Made by a program: the position numbers and the translations under genes
NCBI RefSeq assembly: GCF_900104535.1
Contig: NZ_LT629710.1
Coordinates: 434,001 to 498,000, forward strand
Origin: Nakamurella panacisegetis
GTDB taxonomy: Bacteria > Actinomycetota > Actinomycetes > Mycobacteriales > Nakamurellaceae
Length of the DNA: 64,000 nucleotides
Reading direction: 5' to 3'
In this document: piece by piece, positions 1-10,472 of the stretch
Layout of the letters: each line of letters starts with the position of its first letter
Position numbering within the stretch: position 1 is the first letter of the stretch
Notes under the pieces: model-generated
What the model saw: only the letters and a program-made list of their open reading frames with translations
What the model was told of the DNA's origin: nothing
Databases searched by the model: none

Positions 1-1495
1 ACGCCTGCAGCCAACCGCCGTGCAGCCGGGCGTCCTCGAGGGAGATGGCCAGACCGAGTCCGGTGCCGCCGGTCTGGCGCTGGCGCGACGGATCGGCCCG
101 CCAGAAGCGGTTGAACACCAGTCCGGCCTCACCGGGTTTGAGTCCGACGCCGTGATCGGTGACGGTGATCGCCAGCACGTCGGAGTCACTGACCAGTTCG
201 ACGTCGACCGTGCTCCCGTCAGCGTGGTCGATGGCGTTGTTGAGCAGGTTCCGCAGGATGCGTTCGACCCGGCGGCTGTCGATCTCAGCCACCACCGGCT
301 TCGGGGGAAGGGTTCGTCGGATCTTCACGCCGGCGTTCGCGGCGATCGGCTCTGACGCGGCGATGCAGGACGCGATCACGCCCCGGATGTCCACCTTCTC
401 GGCCGAGAGCTCGGCCATCCCGGCGTCGTACCGGCTGATCTCGAGCAGGTCGGCCAGCAGGGTCTCGAACCGATCGAGTTCGGCCACCAGCAGCTCCGTG
501 GAGCGGCCGAGGTGGGCCGGCAGGTCCTCCCGGCTGTCGTAGAGCAGGTCGGCGGCCATCCGGACCGTCGTCACCGGGGTGCGCAACTCGTGGGAGACAT
601 CCGAGGTGAACCGCCGTTGCAGGCTGCCGAACTCCTCGAGCTGGCGGATCTGCGCGCGGATGGCATCGGCCATGCCGTTGAACGATCGGGCCAGGGCGGT
701 GAGCTCGATCGGTCCCTTGACGGGCATCCGCTCGGCCAGGTCGCCGGCGGCCAGCCGCTGGGCCACCGCTGCGGCCCGCCGGACCGGGCGGACCACCTGC
801 AGGGCCACCAGGACGGCGATCAGAGCCAGGGCCAGGGCCAGGCCCGCCCCGCCCAGCAGCAGCGTGTTCCGCACCACCGCGGCGGTGGCCTGATCGGCCG
901 CCAATGAGAAGATCAGGAACACCGAGAAGGTATCGGTGCTGGTCGAGGCGGGTGAGCCGACCACCAGGGCCGGGACGTTCCGCACCGTCGTGTACTGGTA
1001 GGCGACGTTTCCCTCCAGCACGGATGCCTTCAGGTCCGCCGGGACGTCGGCGGCGAGCGGCCCGACGGTCAACGAGCTGTCGGCCGGGATGATCACCGGA
1101 TCGAAGGCACCGGAGTTGCTGGCCGTCGCGTTCGACTCGTTGACCAGGGCCGGGTTGCCCAGCTTCTGCAGGGTCAGACCCAGCGCGCGGGCCAGTGAAC
1201 TCGGATCGGCATCGGCCCCCTGCAGGTCGGACTGCACGGTCTGGGCGGCCTTCTCGACCTCGGCCAGGGCGACGTTCTGCCGCGTCACCAGCAAGCCCTT
1301 GGTGATCTGCTGCTGCAGGACCAATCCGACGCCGAACATGGCCAGCGTGGAGAAGAACAACGTCAGGACGGCGACCCGCAGCAGCAGCGATCGACTCCAG
1401 AAGGACAACGCCGCCCGCAGACGGGAACCCTGCAGACGCAGTGGGACGGCCCGCCGCCGGGGCGACGAGGTCGCCGGCGTTGGACCGATCGTCAC
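1..1495 (-). CDS. mtrB: MtrB sensor histidine kinase (3' end beyond window)
   Basis: Sensor kinase partner of MtrA, controlling cell-wall and division genes in actinobacteria. It starts at a GTG at 1495 that overlaps the mtrA stop (GTGA) and reads out of the window at position 1, so the C-terminal end is missing. Visible parts in order: a basic N-terminus, TM1 near residues 35-60, an extracytoplasmic domain, TM2, a HAMP region, the phospho-acceptor box SHELRTP with His about residue 302, the N box (NLLNNAIDHA) and the G box (TGGTGLGLAIS). All catalytic boxes expected in a HisKA/HATPase_c kinase are intact. In mycobacteria lpqB follows; that position lies outside the window. Identity rests on family motifs plus the mtrA neighbour. 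Confidence 0.95.
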   Translation of the reverse strand, partial: MTIGPTPATSSPRRRAVPLRLQGSRLRAALSFWSRSLLLRVAVLTLFFSTLAMFGVGLVLQQQITKGLLVTRQNVALAEVEKAAQTVQSDLQGADADPSSLARALGLTLQKLGNPALVNESNATASNSGAFDPVIIPADSSLTVGPLAADVPADLKASVLEGNVAYQYTTVRNVPALVVGSPASTSTDTFSVFLIFSLAADQATAAVVRNTLLLGGAGLALALALIAVLVALQVVRPVRRAAAVAQRLAAGDLAERMPVKGPIELTALARSFNGMADAIRAQIRQLEEFGSLQRRFTSDVSHELRTPVTTVRMAADLLYDSREDLPAHLGRSTELLVAELDRFETLLADLLEISRYDAGMAELSAEKVDIRGVIASCIAASEPIAANAGVKIRRTLPPKPVVAEIDSRRVERILRNLLNNAIDHADGSTVDVELVSDSDVLAITVTDHGVGLKPGEAGLVFNRFWRADPSRQRQTGGTGLGLAISLEDARLHGGWLQA

Positions 1496-2169
1496 GCTAT
1501 GCCGGCCTTGTAACCGACGCCGCGCACCGTGACCACGACCTCGGGCCGCTCCGGGTCCTTCTCGATCTTGCTGCGCAACCGCTGCACGTGCACGTTGACC
1601 AGCCGGGTGTCGGCCGCGTGCCGGTAGCCCCAGACCTGCTCGAGCAGCACTTCACGGGTGAACACCTGACGCGGTTTGCGGGCCAGCGCGACCAGCAGGT
1701 CGAACTCCAACGGGGTCAGCGGGATCGGCTCGTTGTCCCGGGTCACCTGGTGACCCAGCACGTCGATCTCGATGTCGGCCACCCGCAGACGTTCGGCCGT
1801 GCCCACGTCCGCGTGCCGGAGCCGGGCCCGGATCCGGGCGGTCAGCTCCTTGGGCTTGAACGGCTTCATGACGTAGTCGTCGGCCCCGGACTCCAGACCG
1901 AGGACGACGTCGACCGTGTCGGTCTTGGCCGTCAGCATGATGATCGGGATCCCCGACTCGGCCCGGATCTCCTTGCACACGTCCAGACCGGAGGTGCCAG
2001 GCAGCATCAGGTCGAGCAGGACCAGGTCCGGGTGGATCTCCCGGAAGACGTCGAGGGCCTTCGCGCCATCCCGGACAACTGCGGTGTCGAAACCCTCACC
2101 ACGCAGCACGATGGTCAGCATCTCGGCCAGGGCAGGGTCGTCGTCGACCACCAGAACGCGCGCTCTCAT
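1492..2169 (-). CDS. mtrA: MtrA response regulator (OmpR/PhoB family)
   Basis: DNA-binding response regulator of the MtrAB two-component system. The 225-residue protein has a receiver domain with acidic pocket D9/D10/D11, phospho-acceptor D53 (LLDLMLPG), T80 and K102 (VMKPFKPKEL), then an OmpR-type winged-helix DNA-binding domain (EFDLLVALARKPRQVFTRE ... RRHAADTR region ... VRGVGYKAG). Length and motifs are typical for MtrA. It is the upstream gene of the mtrA-mtrB operon, and its stop overlaps the mtrB GTG, so the two are translationally coupled. The upstream 150 bp is shared with a divergent membrane-protein gene and should hold its promoter. Confidence 0.97.
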   Translation of the reverse strand: MRARVLVVDDDPALAEMLTIVLRGEGFDTAVVRDGAKALDVFREIHPDLVLLDLMLPGTSGLDVCKEIRAESGIPIIMLTAKTDTVDVVLGLESGADDYVMKPFKPKELTARIRARLRHADVGTAERLRVADIEIDVLGHQVTRDNEPIPLTPLEFDLLVALARKPRQVFTREVLLEQVWGYRHAADTRLVNVHVQRLRSKIEKDPERPEVVVTVRGVGYKAGIA

Positions 2170-2320
2170 TCCACCATGGTGTCATCTCGGCGCTCCAGAT
2201 GTGCGCAGGTCCCACCAGACCGGGCGGGGCGACCCCCGCAGCGGGCCGGCGCGACGGCCGGCCGGGGTGGGCCGGCCTTCCCGGGCGAGCGCGGGCGGCG
2301 CCACATGGGACGATGAGGCG

Positions 2321-3223
2321 GTGAGTCTCCCGCCGTATTCGAACCCAGCGAACTCCAACCTCAATGCCCCGCAGCCGGGGTTGTACCCGTTGCGGCCGCT
2401 GCAGATCGGTGAGATCTTCGGCGCCGCGGCGAGGGTGGCCTGGCGGCACATCCTGGTCCTGGCGCCGATCGGGCTGCTGATCGGCGTCGTCTCCAGTGCG
2501 GTGGAGTTCGCGGTGATGAAGGCGAACGGGTCTCTCGAGGAATTCGCCTCCGGACGGCTCAGCACCATCGACCCGCAGGCCGGCCCGGCCGAGATCCAGG
2601 CGCAGATCTCCTACCTGTTCAGCCATCTGCTCCCCGCTGTCGGGGCGGCCGGGCTCGTCAGCCTGATCGCCGCTCCGGTGCTGGCCGCGGTGGCCACCCC
2701 GTTTGCCGCCCTCGGCGCCACCACCGCCGAAGCGCCGAACAGCGCCGGCCTGGCCCGGCTCCGCGGTCGGCTCGGCCCGCTCACCGGAGTGGCCGTGCTC
2801 TGCGGTCTGGCCGTCGCGGTCGGGTCCGTTCTGCTGGTGGTGCCGGGCATCATCGCGTGGCTGATGCTGCTGCCGGCCGGCCCGGTGGTCGCCATGGAGA
2901 AATCCTCCGTCGTCGATTCGATGCGGCGGGCCGCGGCGCTCAGCACCGGCGTCAAGGGTCGGCTGTTCGGGATCATGTGTCTGGCCGGATTGATCACCGG
3001 CGCCATCGGCTTCGGCGCGGCGGCGATCCTCGGCCAGCTGGTCAGCAACAGTGATCCCGTTGTGCACCTGTACCTGACCCAGGCCATCGCGGTCGTCGTC
3101 GGGGCCCTGACGCTGGCCTGGACGGCGTCCGTCACAGCCATGATCTACATCGACATCCGGATGCGCCGAGAGGGTCTGGCCCAGGCACTGCTGGCCAGTT
3201 CGCAGCCGTCGTCCTTCAGCTAG
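2321..3223 (+). CDS. Integral membrane protein, proline-rich N-terminus
   Basis: Function unknown. I place the start at GTG 2321, because the frame upstream runs into the mtrA promoter and gives low-complexity Arg/Pro/Ser sequence. The resulting 300-residue protein begins with an Asn/Pro-rich cytoplasmic segment and the motif PLRPLQIGEIFGAA, which is like the opening of actinobacterial membrane proteins annotated as glycerophosphodiester phosphodiesterase membrane-domain or DUF7544-type proteins. About five to six hydrophobic stretches follow (starting near residues 40, 105, 160, 185, 225 and 262). No catalytic motif is visible. It is divergent from mtrA and convergent with tmk, and is an insertion relative to the usual tmk-mtrA adjacency. 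Confidence 0.8.
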   Translation: MSLPPYSNPANSNLNAPQPGLYPLRPLQIGEIFGAAARVAWRHILVLAPIGLLIGVVSSAVEFAVMKANGSLEEFASGRLSTIDPQAGPAEIQAQISYLFSHLLPAVGAAGLVSLIAAPVLAAVATPFAALGATTAEAPNSAGLARLRGRLGPLTGVAVLCGLAVAVGSVLLVVPGIIAWLMLLPAGPVVAMEKSSVVDSMRRAAALSTGVKGRLFGIMCLAGLITGAIGFGAAAILGQLVSNSDPVVHLYLTQAIAVVVGALTLAWTASVTAMIYIDIRMRREGLAQALLASSQPSSFS

Positions 3224-3265
3224 ACCCGGGCGGACCGTTCGGCGCGCCGATGCGTCGGACCGGGT

Positions 3266-3901
3266 TCACCCGACCAGCTCGGCCAGTAGGTCGACGGGAC
3301 GGTCGGGGCGGAGCACCGTCCAGGGCGACAGGAACTCCTCGGCGGCGAACCGCTCGTACATCGCGGCCGTGCGCTCCTGCAGGCCGGCATCGGACTCGAA
3401 GCGGTCCAGGGACCGGCTGCTGTCCTGCTCGGCACGGCCCGCGGCCCGTTGCGCGGCGATGTGCCGGGGGGTGGCCAGCAGCACCTGGCGGTCGGGCCGC
3501 GGCAGGCCGAACCGGCCGATCTCCAGATCCAGCACCCACTCCGGGAAGCCGGTGTCCACCTCGGGGCCACCCAACCGCGCCGCTCCGTACGCGGCGTTGG
3601 AACTGACGTAGCGGTCCAGCACCACCAGGTCGAACTGCGTGAGACGGTCGCGGATCTCCTGCGCTGCCGCCCGGCGGTCGAGCGCGAACAGCAGCGCCGT
3701 CCCGTACACCGAATCCGAGAGATCGCCCAGACGGCCGTACAGGGCGTCGCGCACCAGATCGGCGTGGATGTCGACGCCGTACCGGGGAAAGGCCATGGTG
3801 GTGATGCCGAGACCGGTCGCCCTGGCCTGTTCGGCCAACCCCTTGGTGAGGGTCTGCTTGCCGGACCCGTCCAGTCCCTCGATCACGATCAGTCGGCCCA
3901 C
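3266..3901 (-). CDS. tmk: Thymidylate kinase (dTMP kinase)
   Basis: Phosphorylates dTMP to dTDP with ATP, the step before dTTP in DNA precursor synthesis. The 211-residue protein has the P-loop GLDGSGKQT (K15), the dTMP-binding LDRYVSSNAAYG motif near residue 96 and the basic LID region with RAAGRAEQD. The Gln after the P-loop Lys replaces the usual Ser/Thr; actinobacterial Tmk proteins commonly vary here. Length is normal. It lies between the membrane gene and the divergent FKBP gene, within the ahcY-tmk-mtrA order known from mycobacteria. Confidence 0.95.
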   Translation of the reverse strand: MGRLIVIEGLDGSGKQTLTKGLAEQARATGLGITTMAFPRYGVDIHADLVRDALYGRLGDLSDSVYGTALLFALDRRAAAQEIRDRLTQFDLVVLDRYVSSNAAYGAARLGGPEVDTGFPEWVLDLEIGRFGLPRPDRQVLLATPRHIAAQRAAGRAEQDSSRSLDRFESDAGLQERTAAMYERFAAEEFLSPWTVLRPDRPVDLLAELVG

Positions 3902-3999
3902 TCCCGGAACCCTACCGGCGGCTGCACCGCCGGCCGGACGAGCGCCGGGCGGAATCCTCGGCTTGACCCCGGCCGCGGCGGGGATGGTTGGATGGCCGC

Positions 4000-4371
4000 A
4001 TGACGAATCCAGCCAGCAAGCCCGAGATCGACTTCCCCACCGGTGACGCGCCGAACGAGCTGCAGATCCGCGACATCACCGTCGGCGACGGCGCGGAGGC
4101 CGTTCCCGGGGCCAAGGTGACCGTGCACTACCTGGGAGTCGAATTCAGCAGCGGCGAGGAGTTCGACTCCTCGTGGAATCGCGGCGAGTCCATCCAGTTC
4201 CCGTTGCGCGGCCTGATCCAGGGCTGGCAGGACGGCATCCCCGGCATGAAGGTCGGCGGCCGCCGCGAACTGGTCATCCCCCCGCATCTCGCGTACGGCC
4301 CGGCCGGCTCCGGCCACCGCCTGTCCGGCCAGACCCTGATCTTCATCATCGATCTGCTGGCCGTGAACTGA
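4000..4371 (+). CDS. FKBP-type peptidyl-prolyl cis-trans isomerase
   Basis: Single-domain cytoplasmic FKBP of 123 residues that catalyses cis-trans isomerisation of prolyl bonds. No signal peptide is present. FKBP hallmarks in order are VTVHYLGVEFSSG, the FDSSWNRGE strand-turn, FPLRGLIQGWQDGIPGMKVG with the active-site Trp, PPHLAYG and LIFIIDLLAV. The ATG at 4000 starts directly before the conserved fold; an in-frame TTG 12 nt upstream is possible but weaker. It is divergent from tmk and convergent with ahcY, with a repeat-rich spacer and a bidirectional terminator between them. Confidence 0.95.
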   Translation: MTNPASKPEIDFPTGDAPNELQIRDITVGDGAEAVPGAKVTVHYLGVEFSSGEEFDSSWNRGESIQFPLRGLIQGWQDGIPGMKVGGRRELVIPPHLAYGPAGSGHRLSGQTLIFIIDLLAVN

Positions 4372-4398
4372 CCCTCCCCCTGCGTCAGGACCCCCCGG

Positions 4399-4462
4399 GC
4401 GTCAGCTCTCCCCGGCGCCGGCTCTCCCCGGCGCCGGCTCTCCCCGGCGTCAGCTCTCCCCG
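4399..4462. repeat. Tandem repeat, four 16-bp units
   Basis: Four consecutive 16-bp units: gcgtcagctctccccg, gcgccggctctccccg twice, and gcgtcagctctccccg again. They differ at only two positions. The array is 28 bp past the FKBP stop. Confidence 0.95.
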
Positions 4463-4530
4463 GCGTGGATCAACTTCGCAGGCATGGACGAACGTGTTCA
4501 CTCGCGTCACTCCAGTCCCACATCGGCCAA

Positions 4531-4606
4531 GTTGATCCATGCCGGATCGTGCACCGTTGATCCATGCGGGATCGTGCACAAGTTGATCCATGCCGGATCG
4601 TGCACC
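4531..4606. repeat. Tandem repeat, three 25/26-bp units
   Basis: Three near-identical units at 4531-4555, 4556-4581 and 4582-4606, each containing gttgatccatg then c/g then ggatcgtgcac. There are no unique spacers between units, so this is a simple tandem array and not a CRISPR. Confidence 0.95.
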
Positions 4607-4617
4607 ATCGAGACAGC

Positions 4618-4656
4618 GAAATGCCCCGCGAGACATCAGCTCTCGCGGGGCATTTC
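4618..4656. terminator. Bidirectional hairpin terminator FKBP/ahcY
   Basis: Perfect 16-bp stem (gaaatgccccgcgaga / tctcgcggggcatttc) around a 7-nt loop, placed between two convergent genes. The A/T ends of the stem give a short U run on each strand. It should terminate both the FKBP and ahcY transcripts. Confidence 0.9.
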
Positions 4657-4694
4657 GTCGGTCGGATCAGGCGCGGACGGACGGCGCCGGACTC

Positions 4695-6185
<1,491 letters not shown>

Positions 6186-6353
6186 CGAAACGCTCCTAGC
6201 GCAGAATTTGGCGCCGCGCGGATCGCAGCACCCAACGGCCGGACTCGGATCTGCCCTGATCGGCAGCCCTGCACCGGACGCCCGCGGGCGTGCATGTCAG
6301 TGGTCAGGGTACCGGGAGATCACTGTTCGGTCACGCTGCCGGCCGGAGACGCG

Positions 6354-6413
6354 GCCCACCCGCGGGCCCGGCTCAGAAGCGGCCCGGCCCACCCTCGGGC
6401 CCGGCTCAGGAAG
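6354..6413. repeat. 33-bp tandem duplication across the MFS stop codon
   Basis: The segment gcccacccgcgggcccggct at 6354 recurs 33 bp later at 6387 with one change in that core. The second copy contains the MFS stop codon (6406-6408, tca on the plus strand), and the first copy carries the same tca at the equivalent place. The gene end therefore appears to have been duplicated downstream. Confidence 0.85.
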
Positions 6414-7647
6414 TCGGGGCGGCGCCAGTCTCCGGCTTGCGCGACGCGCCGGCGGTGAGTCCGGCCAGTCCGACGAGCACGAGTACCAGCAGCAACGCGT
6501 GCAACAGACCGACGTGCTGGCCCAGGAATCCGATGGACGGCGGCCCGACCAGGAAGGCGAAGTAGCCGATGGTCGCGACCACGCTGACGCTGGCCGCCGC
6601 ATTCTTCGGGTCGTCGGCGGCGGCCGACATACCGACCGGGAACCCCAGCGACGCGCCCAGCCCCCAGAGGACCACCCCGATCGCAGCCACCGCCGCGCTC
6701 GGCACGAAGATCACGATGAGCAGCCCCGCCGCCGCCAGGACGGCCGAGGACCGCAGCACGAGCACCCGTCCGAACCGGTCCAGCAGCCGCACTCCGGCTA
6801 CCCGGCCGATCGTCATCGCGGCCACGAAGATGCCGAACACGAAGCTGCCGGTCGCGTTGCCGACGTGGTGCCCGTCGACCATGGCCAGGGCCAGCCAGTC
6901 GGTTGCGCTGCCCTCGGCGAAAGCCATGCCGAGGACGATCAGCCCGATCAGCAGGATCCGCGGGTTCTTCCAGATGAGCAGTCGGGAGCGCCAACCGGCC
7001 GTCGACCCGTCGTCGGACACCTCAGGGGTCACCGCGTCGGGGTGGGGTGGCAGTTTGCGGACAGCCAGGGCAACGGCCACCACCATCACCGACGCGATGA
7101 TCCCGAGGTGGACCGCGATCGCCAGGTGCGCCTTCTCGGCCAGGCCGCCGAGCAACGCCCCGGCCACCGTGCCCACGCTGAACGCGGCGTGGAACAGCGG
7201 CATGACGGTCCGCCCCAGCGCCCGCTCGTTGGCTGCCCCCTCGACGTTCATCGCGACGTCGCACATTCCGGTGCCGGCGCCGAACAGGGCCAGCCCGACG
7301 ATGGCCAGAACCGGCGTGGTGAACAGGGTGGAGGCCAAGCCGGCCAGGGTGAGCCCGGCCGCGCTGACCACGACGGCGCCGCCGATGGTCCGGGCCGGGC
7401 CGAAGCGCACGAGCACGTGACTGGAGAACACCAGCCCGACGATCGACCCGGCGGCCAGGCCGAAGGCGACGATACCCATGAGCTCCGTGCTGGCGTGCAG
7501 CGAGTCGCGGACCGACGGGATGCGGGCGACCCAGCTGGCCAGCCCCAGCCCGGACAGCGAGAAGATGACGAACACGGCATTGCGCCAGGTCACGACCTGC
7601 TCACGGGTCAAGTCGGGCGCCGTCGACGACGCAGCAGCGTTGCTCAT
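6406..7647 (-). CDS. MFS transporter
   Basis: Major facilitator superfamily permease of 413 residues with about 12 predicted transmembrane segments and a cytoplasmic central loop (PPHPDAVTPEVSDD). I start it at ATG 7647, preceded by an AGGAC ribosome-binding site; the longer frame upstream would cross the operator region and has no membrane character. It resembles YbjJ/fucose-permease-like MFS proteins by eye, but the substrate cannot be read from sequence. It is divergent from a LacI-family gene, the likely local repressor. Its stop codon lies in a tandem duplication. Confidence 0.85.
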   Translation of the reverse strand: MSNAAASSTAPDLTREQVVTWRNAVFVIFSLSGLGLASWVARIPSVRDSLHASTELMGIVAFGLAAGSIVGLVFSSHVLVRFGPARTIGGAVVVSAAGLTLAGLASTLFTTPVLAIVGLALFGAGTGMCDVAMNVEGAANERALGRTVMPLFHAAFSVGTVAGALLGGLAEKAHLAIAVHLGIIASVMVVAVALAVRKLPPHPDAVTPEVSDDGSTAGWRSRLLIWKNPRILLIGLIVLGMAFAEGSATDWLALAMVDGHHVGNATGSFVFGIFVAAMTIGRVAGVRLLDRFGRVLVLRSSAVLAAAGLLIVIFVPSAAVAAIGVVLWGLGASLGFPVGMSAAADDPKNAAASVSVVATIGYFAFLVGPPSIGFLGQHVGLLHALLLVLVLVGLAGLTAGASRKPETGAAPTS

Positions 7648-7747
7648 GTTGTCCTTTGTGCAGATCGCGATCTCGGCCACCGGCCGGTGCGCCCGAGGTG
7701 GCGCGGAGGAACCCGCCAGCCGGGACGCCCCGGTTGCCCGGACGTCG

Positions 7748-7776
7748 GTCGAAACGATTCGATTCGGTGTTTCGAC
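7748..7776. promoter_or_regulatory. Palindromic operator between MFS and LacI genes
   Basis: gtcgaaac (7748-7755) is the exact inverse of gtttcgac (7769-7776). Inside lies tcgaaacgattcga (7749-7762), a CG-centred imperfect palindrome of the LacI/GalR operator type. It lies in the divergent promoter region, 101 bp upstream of the MFS start and 97 bp upstream of the regulator start. Binding by the adjacent LacI protein is inferred. Confidence 0.65.
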
Positions 7777-7872
7777 TAAGGTAGCGAGCGCGTCCGGCGC
7801 GGTCAACCCCGCCGGTGGGGGCGGTCCGGGCCAGGGACGGCCAGGCCGACCAGGACAGCCAGGAGGTGGACC

Positions 7873-8955
7873 GTGGGAACGATGACGAGCGATGCACCAG
7901 AACGCCACCACCCGGACAAGCGACCCACTCTGGCCGCGGTGGCCGCCCTGGCCGGTGTGTCGGTGTCCACCGCGTCACTGGCCTTCAGCGGTTCCGGGCC
8001 GGTGTCGGCGGCCACCCGCGAACGCGTCCTGGCCGCAGCCGAGCAGCTGCAGTACGCCGGTCCCGACCCCAGGGCCCGGTCGCTGCGGCAGGGCCGTTCC
8101 GGCATCATCGCCGCCGTGCTCGAGGAGACGGTGCTGCAGGCATTCCGGGATCCGGTGATGATCGCCTTCCTGGACGGCATCGCCCAGGAGATCGCCGCGT
8201 CCGGCCACTCGCTGCTGCTGGTCCCGGTAATCGGCGACGGGCCGACCGCCATCGAGACGGCACCGATGGACGCCGTGGTGCTGATGGGTTGCAGCCCGCA
8301 CGTCGGCCGCTCCATCGAGCTCACCCGGAGACGATCGATCCCGATCGTCTCGCTCGGCAGTACACCGTTCGACGACGTGCTCTCGGTGACGCTCGACGAC
8401 CGTCCGGCCACCGCCGAACTGGCCCGGCACCTCTACGACCTCGGCCACCGCCGGATCGCCGCGGTCACCCTGCCTCTGGAAGAGTCGCGCGCCCGCGGCC
8501 CGCTGACCCCGGAGTGGGAGGCCAGGGCCACCATCTCCACGACCGTCGAGCGGCTCGCCGGCGCCCGGACCGTCTTCCCGGAACTGACCGGCCTGGTCGC
8601 CGCAGGCAGCCTGGTCGACGAAGGACTGCTGGCCGGACGTGAACTGCTGGGCCGGCCGGATCGCCCGACCGCGATCATCGCCCAGAGCGACCTGCTGGCG
8701 GCCGGCGTCATCCGGGCCGCGCAGGAACTCGGCCTGCAGGTGCCGGCCGACGTCAGCGTGGTCGGGTTCGACGGAATCCGGCTGGACAACGTCATCGCCC
8801 ACGACCTCACGACCATGGTGCAGCCGGCGGCCGAACAGGGTGCGACGGCCGGCCGGATGGTGCTGGACATGCTGGAGGACGTGCAGCCGGAGGCCGCCCG
8901 GTTCACCAGCGAATTCCACCTGGGCAACACCACCGCCCCACCCCCCGCCGAGTAG
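7873..8955 (+). CDS. LacI-family transcriptional regulator
   Basis: DNA-binding repressor of 360 residues. The N-terminal LacI helix-turn-helix is LAAVAALAGVSVSTASLAFS followed by the hinge helix region ATRERVLAAAEQLQY. The C-terminal part is a periplasmic-binding-protein-like effector domain (FDDVLSVTLDDRPAT ... VSVVGFDGIRLDN). The start is GTG 7873, 6 nt after a strong AGGAGG (7861-7866); ATG 7882 in the same frame is 15 nt away and less well placed. Divergence from the MFS gene and the palindrome between them suggest it controls that transporter. The ligand is unknown. Confidence 0.9.
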   Translation: MGTMTSDAPERHHPDKRPTLAAVAALAGVSVSTASLAFSGSGPVSAATRERVLAAAEQLQYAGPDPRARSLRQGRSGIIAAVLEETVLQAFRDPVMIAFLDGIAQEIAASGHSLLLVPVIGDGPTAIETAPMDAVVLMGCSPHVGRSIELTRRRSIPIVSLGSTPFDDVLSVTLDDRPATAELARHLYDLGHRRIAAVTLPLEESRARGPLTPEWEARATISTTVERLAGARTVFPELTGLVAAGSLVDEGLLAGRELLGRPDRPTAIIAQSDLLAAGVIRAAQELGLQVPADVSVVGFDGIRLDNVIAHDLTTMVQPAAEQGATAGRMVLDMLEDVQPEAARFTSEFHLGNTTAPPPAE

Positions 8956-8961
8956 GCCGCG

Positions 8962-9019
8962 GCGTCAAACCCGGTGGGGCGCGTCAGAGCCAGCGGGCGC
9001 GTCAGAGCCGGTGGGCGCT

Positions 9020-9029
<10 letters not shown>
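8962..9029. repeat. 18-bp tandem array spanning the polyQ gene stop
   Basis: Nearly four units of 18 bp: gcgtcaaacccggtgggg, cgcgtcagagccagcggg, cgcgtcagagccggtggg and a partial cgcttcagagccgg. The stop codon of the minus-strand gene (9020-9022) is the tca of the last unit, and the other units carry tca at the same position. Confidence 0.9.
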
Positions 9030-9554
<525 letters not shown>

Positions 9555-9562
<8 letters not shown>

Positions 9563-10472
9563 TTCCGGGCCGGAATGTATGCGCCGGGCCGGAATGTATG
9601 CGCGGAAGGGCAGCCGGGGCGGAATGTATGCGCGGAAGGGCAGCCGGGGCGAGGGTCACCCGCGGGTGGTGGCTGCGGTCGGCGATGGCGTCGAGTTCTC
9701 TTCCGAGTTCGGCGGCCGGTGGATAGTGGCCGTCCCGTTCCAGCATCACCGCCGGGACCGGTTGACGCGCAACGAGTTCCGACAGCAGGTCGAGCACCGC
9801 CGGCGGGATCGGGTCGGTGTGGGTGTCGTGGTACACCCCGTCCGCGCCCGGCCCCTCCGCACCGCCGGCCATGTGCACGTAAGCGATCCGGTCCAGCGGA
9901 AGAGCCTCGAACAGGGCGCTCGGGTCCAACCGGCGGTTCAGCGCGTTGGCGTACACGTTGGCCACGTCCAGTAGCAGCAGACAGCCGGTGCGCTCCAGGA
10001 TCTCGGTCAGGAACTGACCCTCGGTCAGCTCGGCGTCGGGCCAGTCGAAGACGGCCGCGATCGGTTCCAGGGCCAGCGGGACATCCAGTTCGGGCCGCAA
10101 CTGGGCGACGTTGCGGACGATCGCGTCCACCGCTTCCCGCGTCCGCGGGACGGGGAGCAGGTGCCCGGCCTCCACCCCGGCGGCCCGGACGAAGGCGATG
10201 TGCTCGCTGACCATCGGTGCTCCCAACGTCGCGGCGGCTGTCGCGAACTGCGTGATCCGTTGCGGATCGAGCCGTTCCGCTCCACCGAGGGACAGCCGCG
10301 TCCCGTGGGAGACGATCGGAACGCCCCGGGACATCAGGGGGAGCAGGGTCTCCGGGGCCGACGCGCCGATCCCCTCGGCGACCACCTCGACGAACCCGAG
10401 GCCGGGAAGAGCATCGACGAACCCGGCGATCTCGGGGCGCCATCCGATGCCGACTCCGGCCGGCGCGGTCAC
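9555..10472 (-). CDS. DUF692 / MNIO-type multinuclear iron oxidase
   Basis: Member of the MbnB/TglH/bufferin-enzyme family (DUF692), TIM-barrel oxidases that modify cysteines in peptides using a non-haem iron cluster. The start is GTG 10472, overlapping the stop of the upstream gene (GTGA), giving 305 residues. Candidate metal ligands are all present: H56 (VSHGTRLSLGG), E90/H91 (SEHIAFV), E136 (LALEPIAA), D169/N172 (LLLDVANVYANALN), H200 (YVHMAGG), D216/H218 (YHDTHTDP) and E245 (MLERDGHYP). The last 30 residues are a repeat-derived extension containing PAALPRIHS twice, outside the barrel. It sits between the putative substrate and partner genes. Family assignment is strong; the substrate is inferred from context. 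Confidence 0.93.
9566..9651. repeat. Compound tandem repeat in the DUF692 3' end
   Basis: The core cggaatgtatgcg occurs three times. The first two copies lie in 18-19-bp units (9566-9602). Then cggaagggcagccggggcg occurs twice 30 bp apart (9603 and 9633). The array is in frame with the DUF692 coding region, encodes its repetitive C-terminus, and reaches the start codon of the polyQ gene. Confidence 0.9.

Larger units (their letters stand above)
4372..4694. other. Repeat-filled convergent spacer FKBP/ahcY
   Basis: A 323-bp spacer between convergent gene ends with no credible gene. It holds two unrelated short tandem arrays (4399-4462 and 4531-4606) and one perfect terminator hairpin (4618-4656). 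The 10-mer at 4467-4476 (ggatcaactt) is the exact inverse of 4529-4538 (aagttgatcc), so the second array can also fold against upstream sequence. Confidence 0.85.

Noticed and set aside
4531-4606. CRISPR-like array
   Set aside because: Units are directly adjacent with no unique spacers and no cas genes are in the window.
6186-6405. SAH riboswitch before ahcY
   Set aside because: I looked on the minus strand for the conserved GAGGAGCGCUGC and GCUCGG blocks. Only short partial matches exist and no matching pseudoknot was seen.
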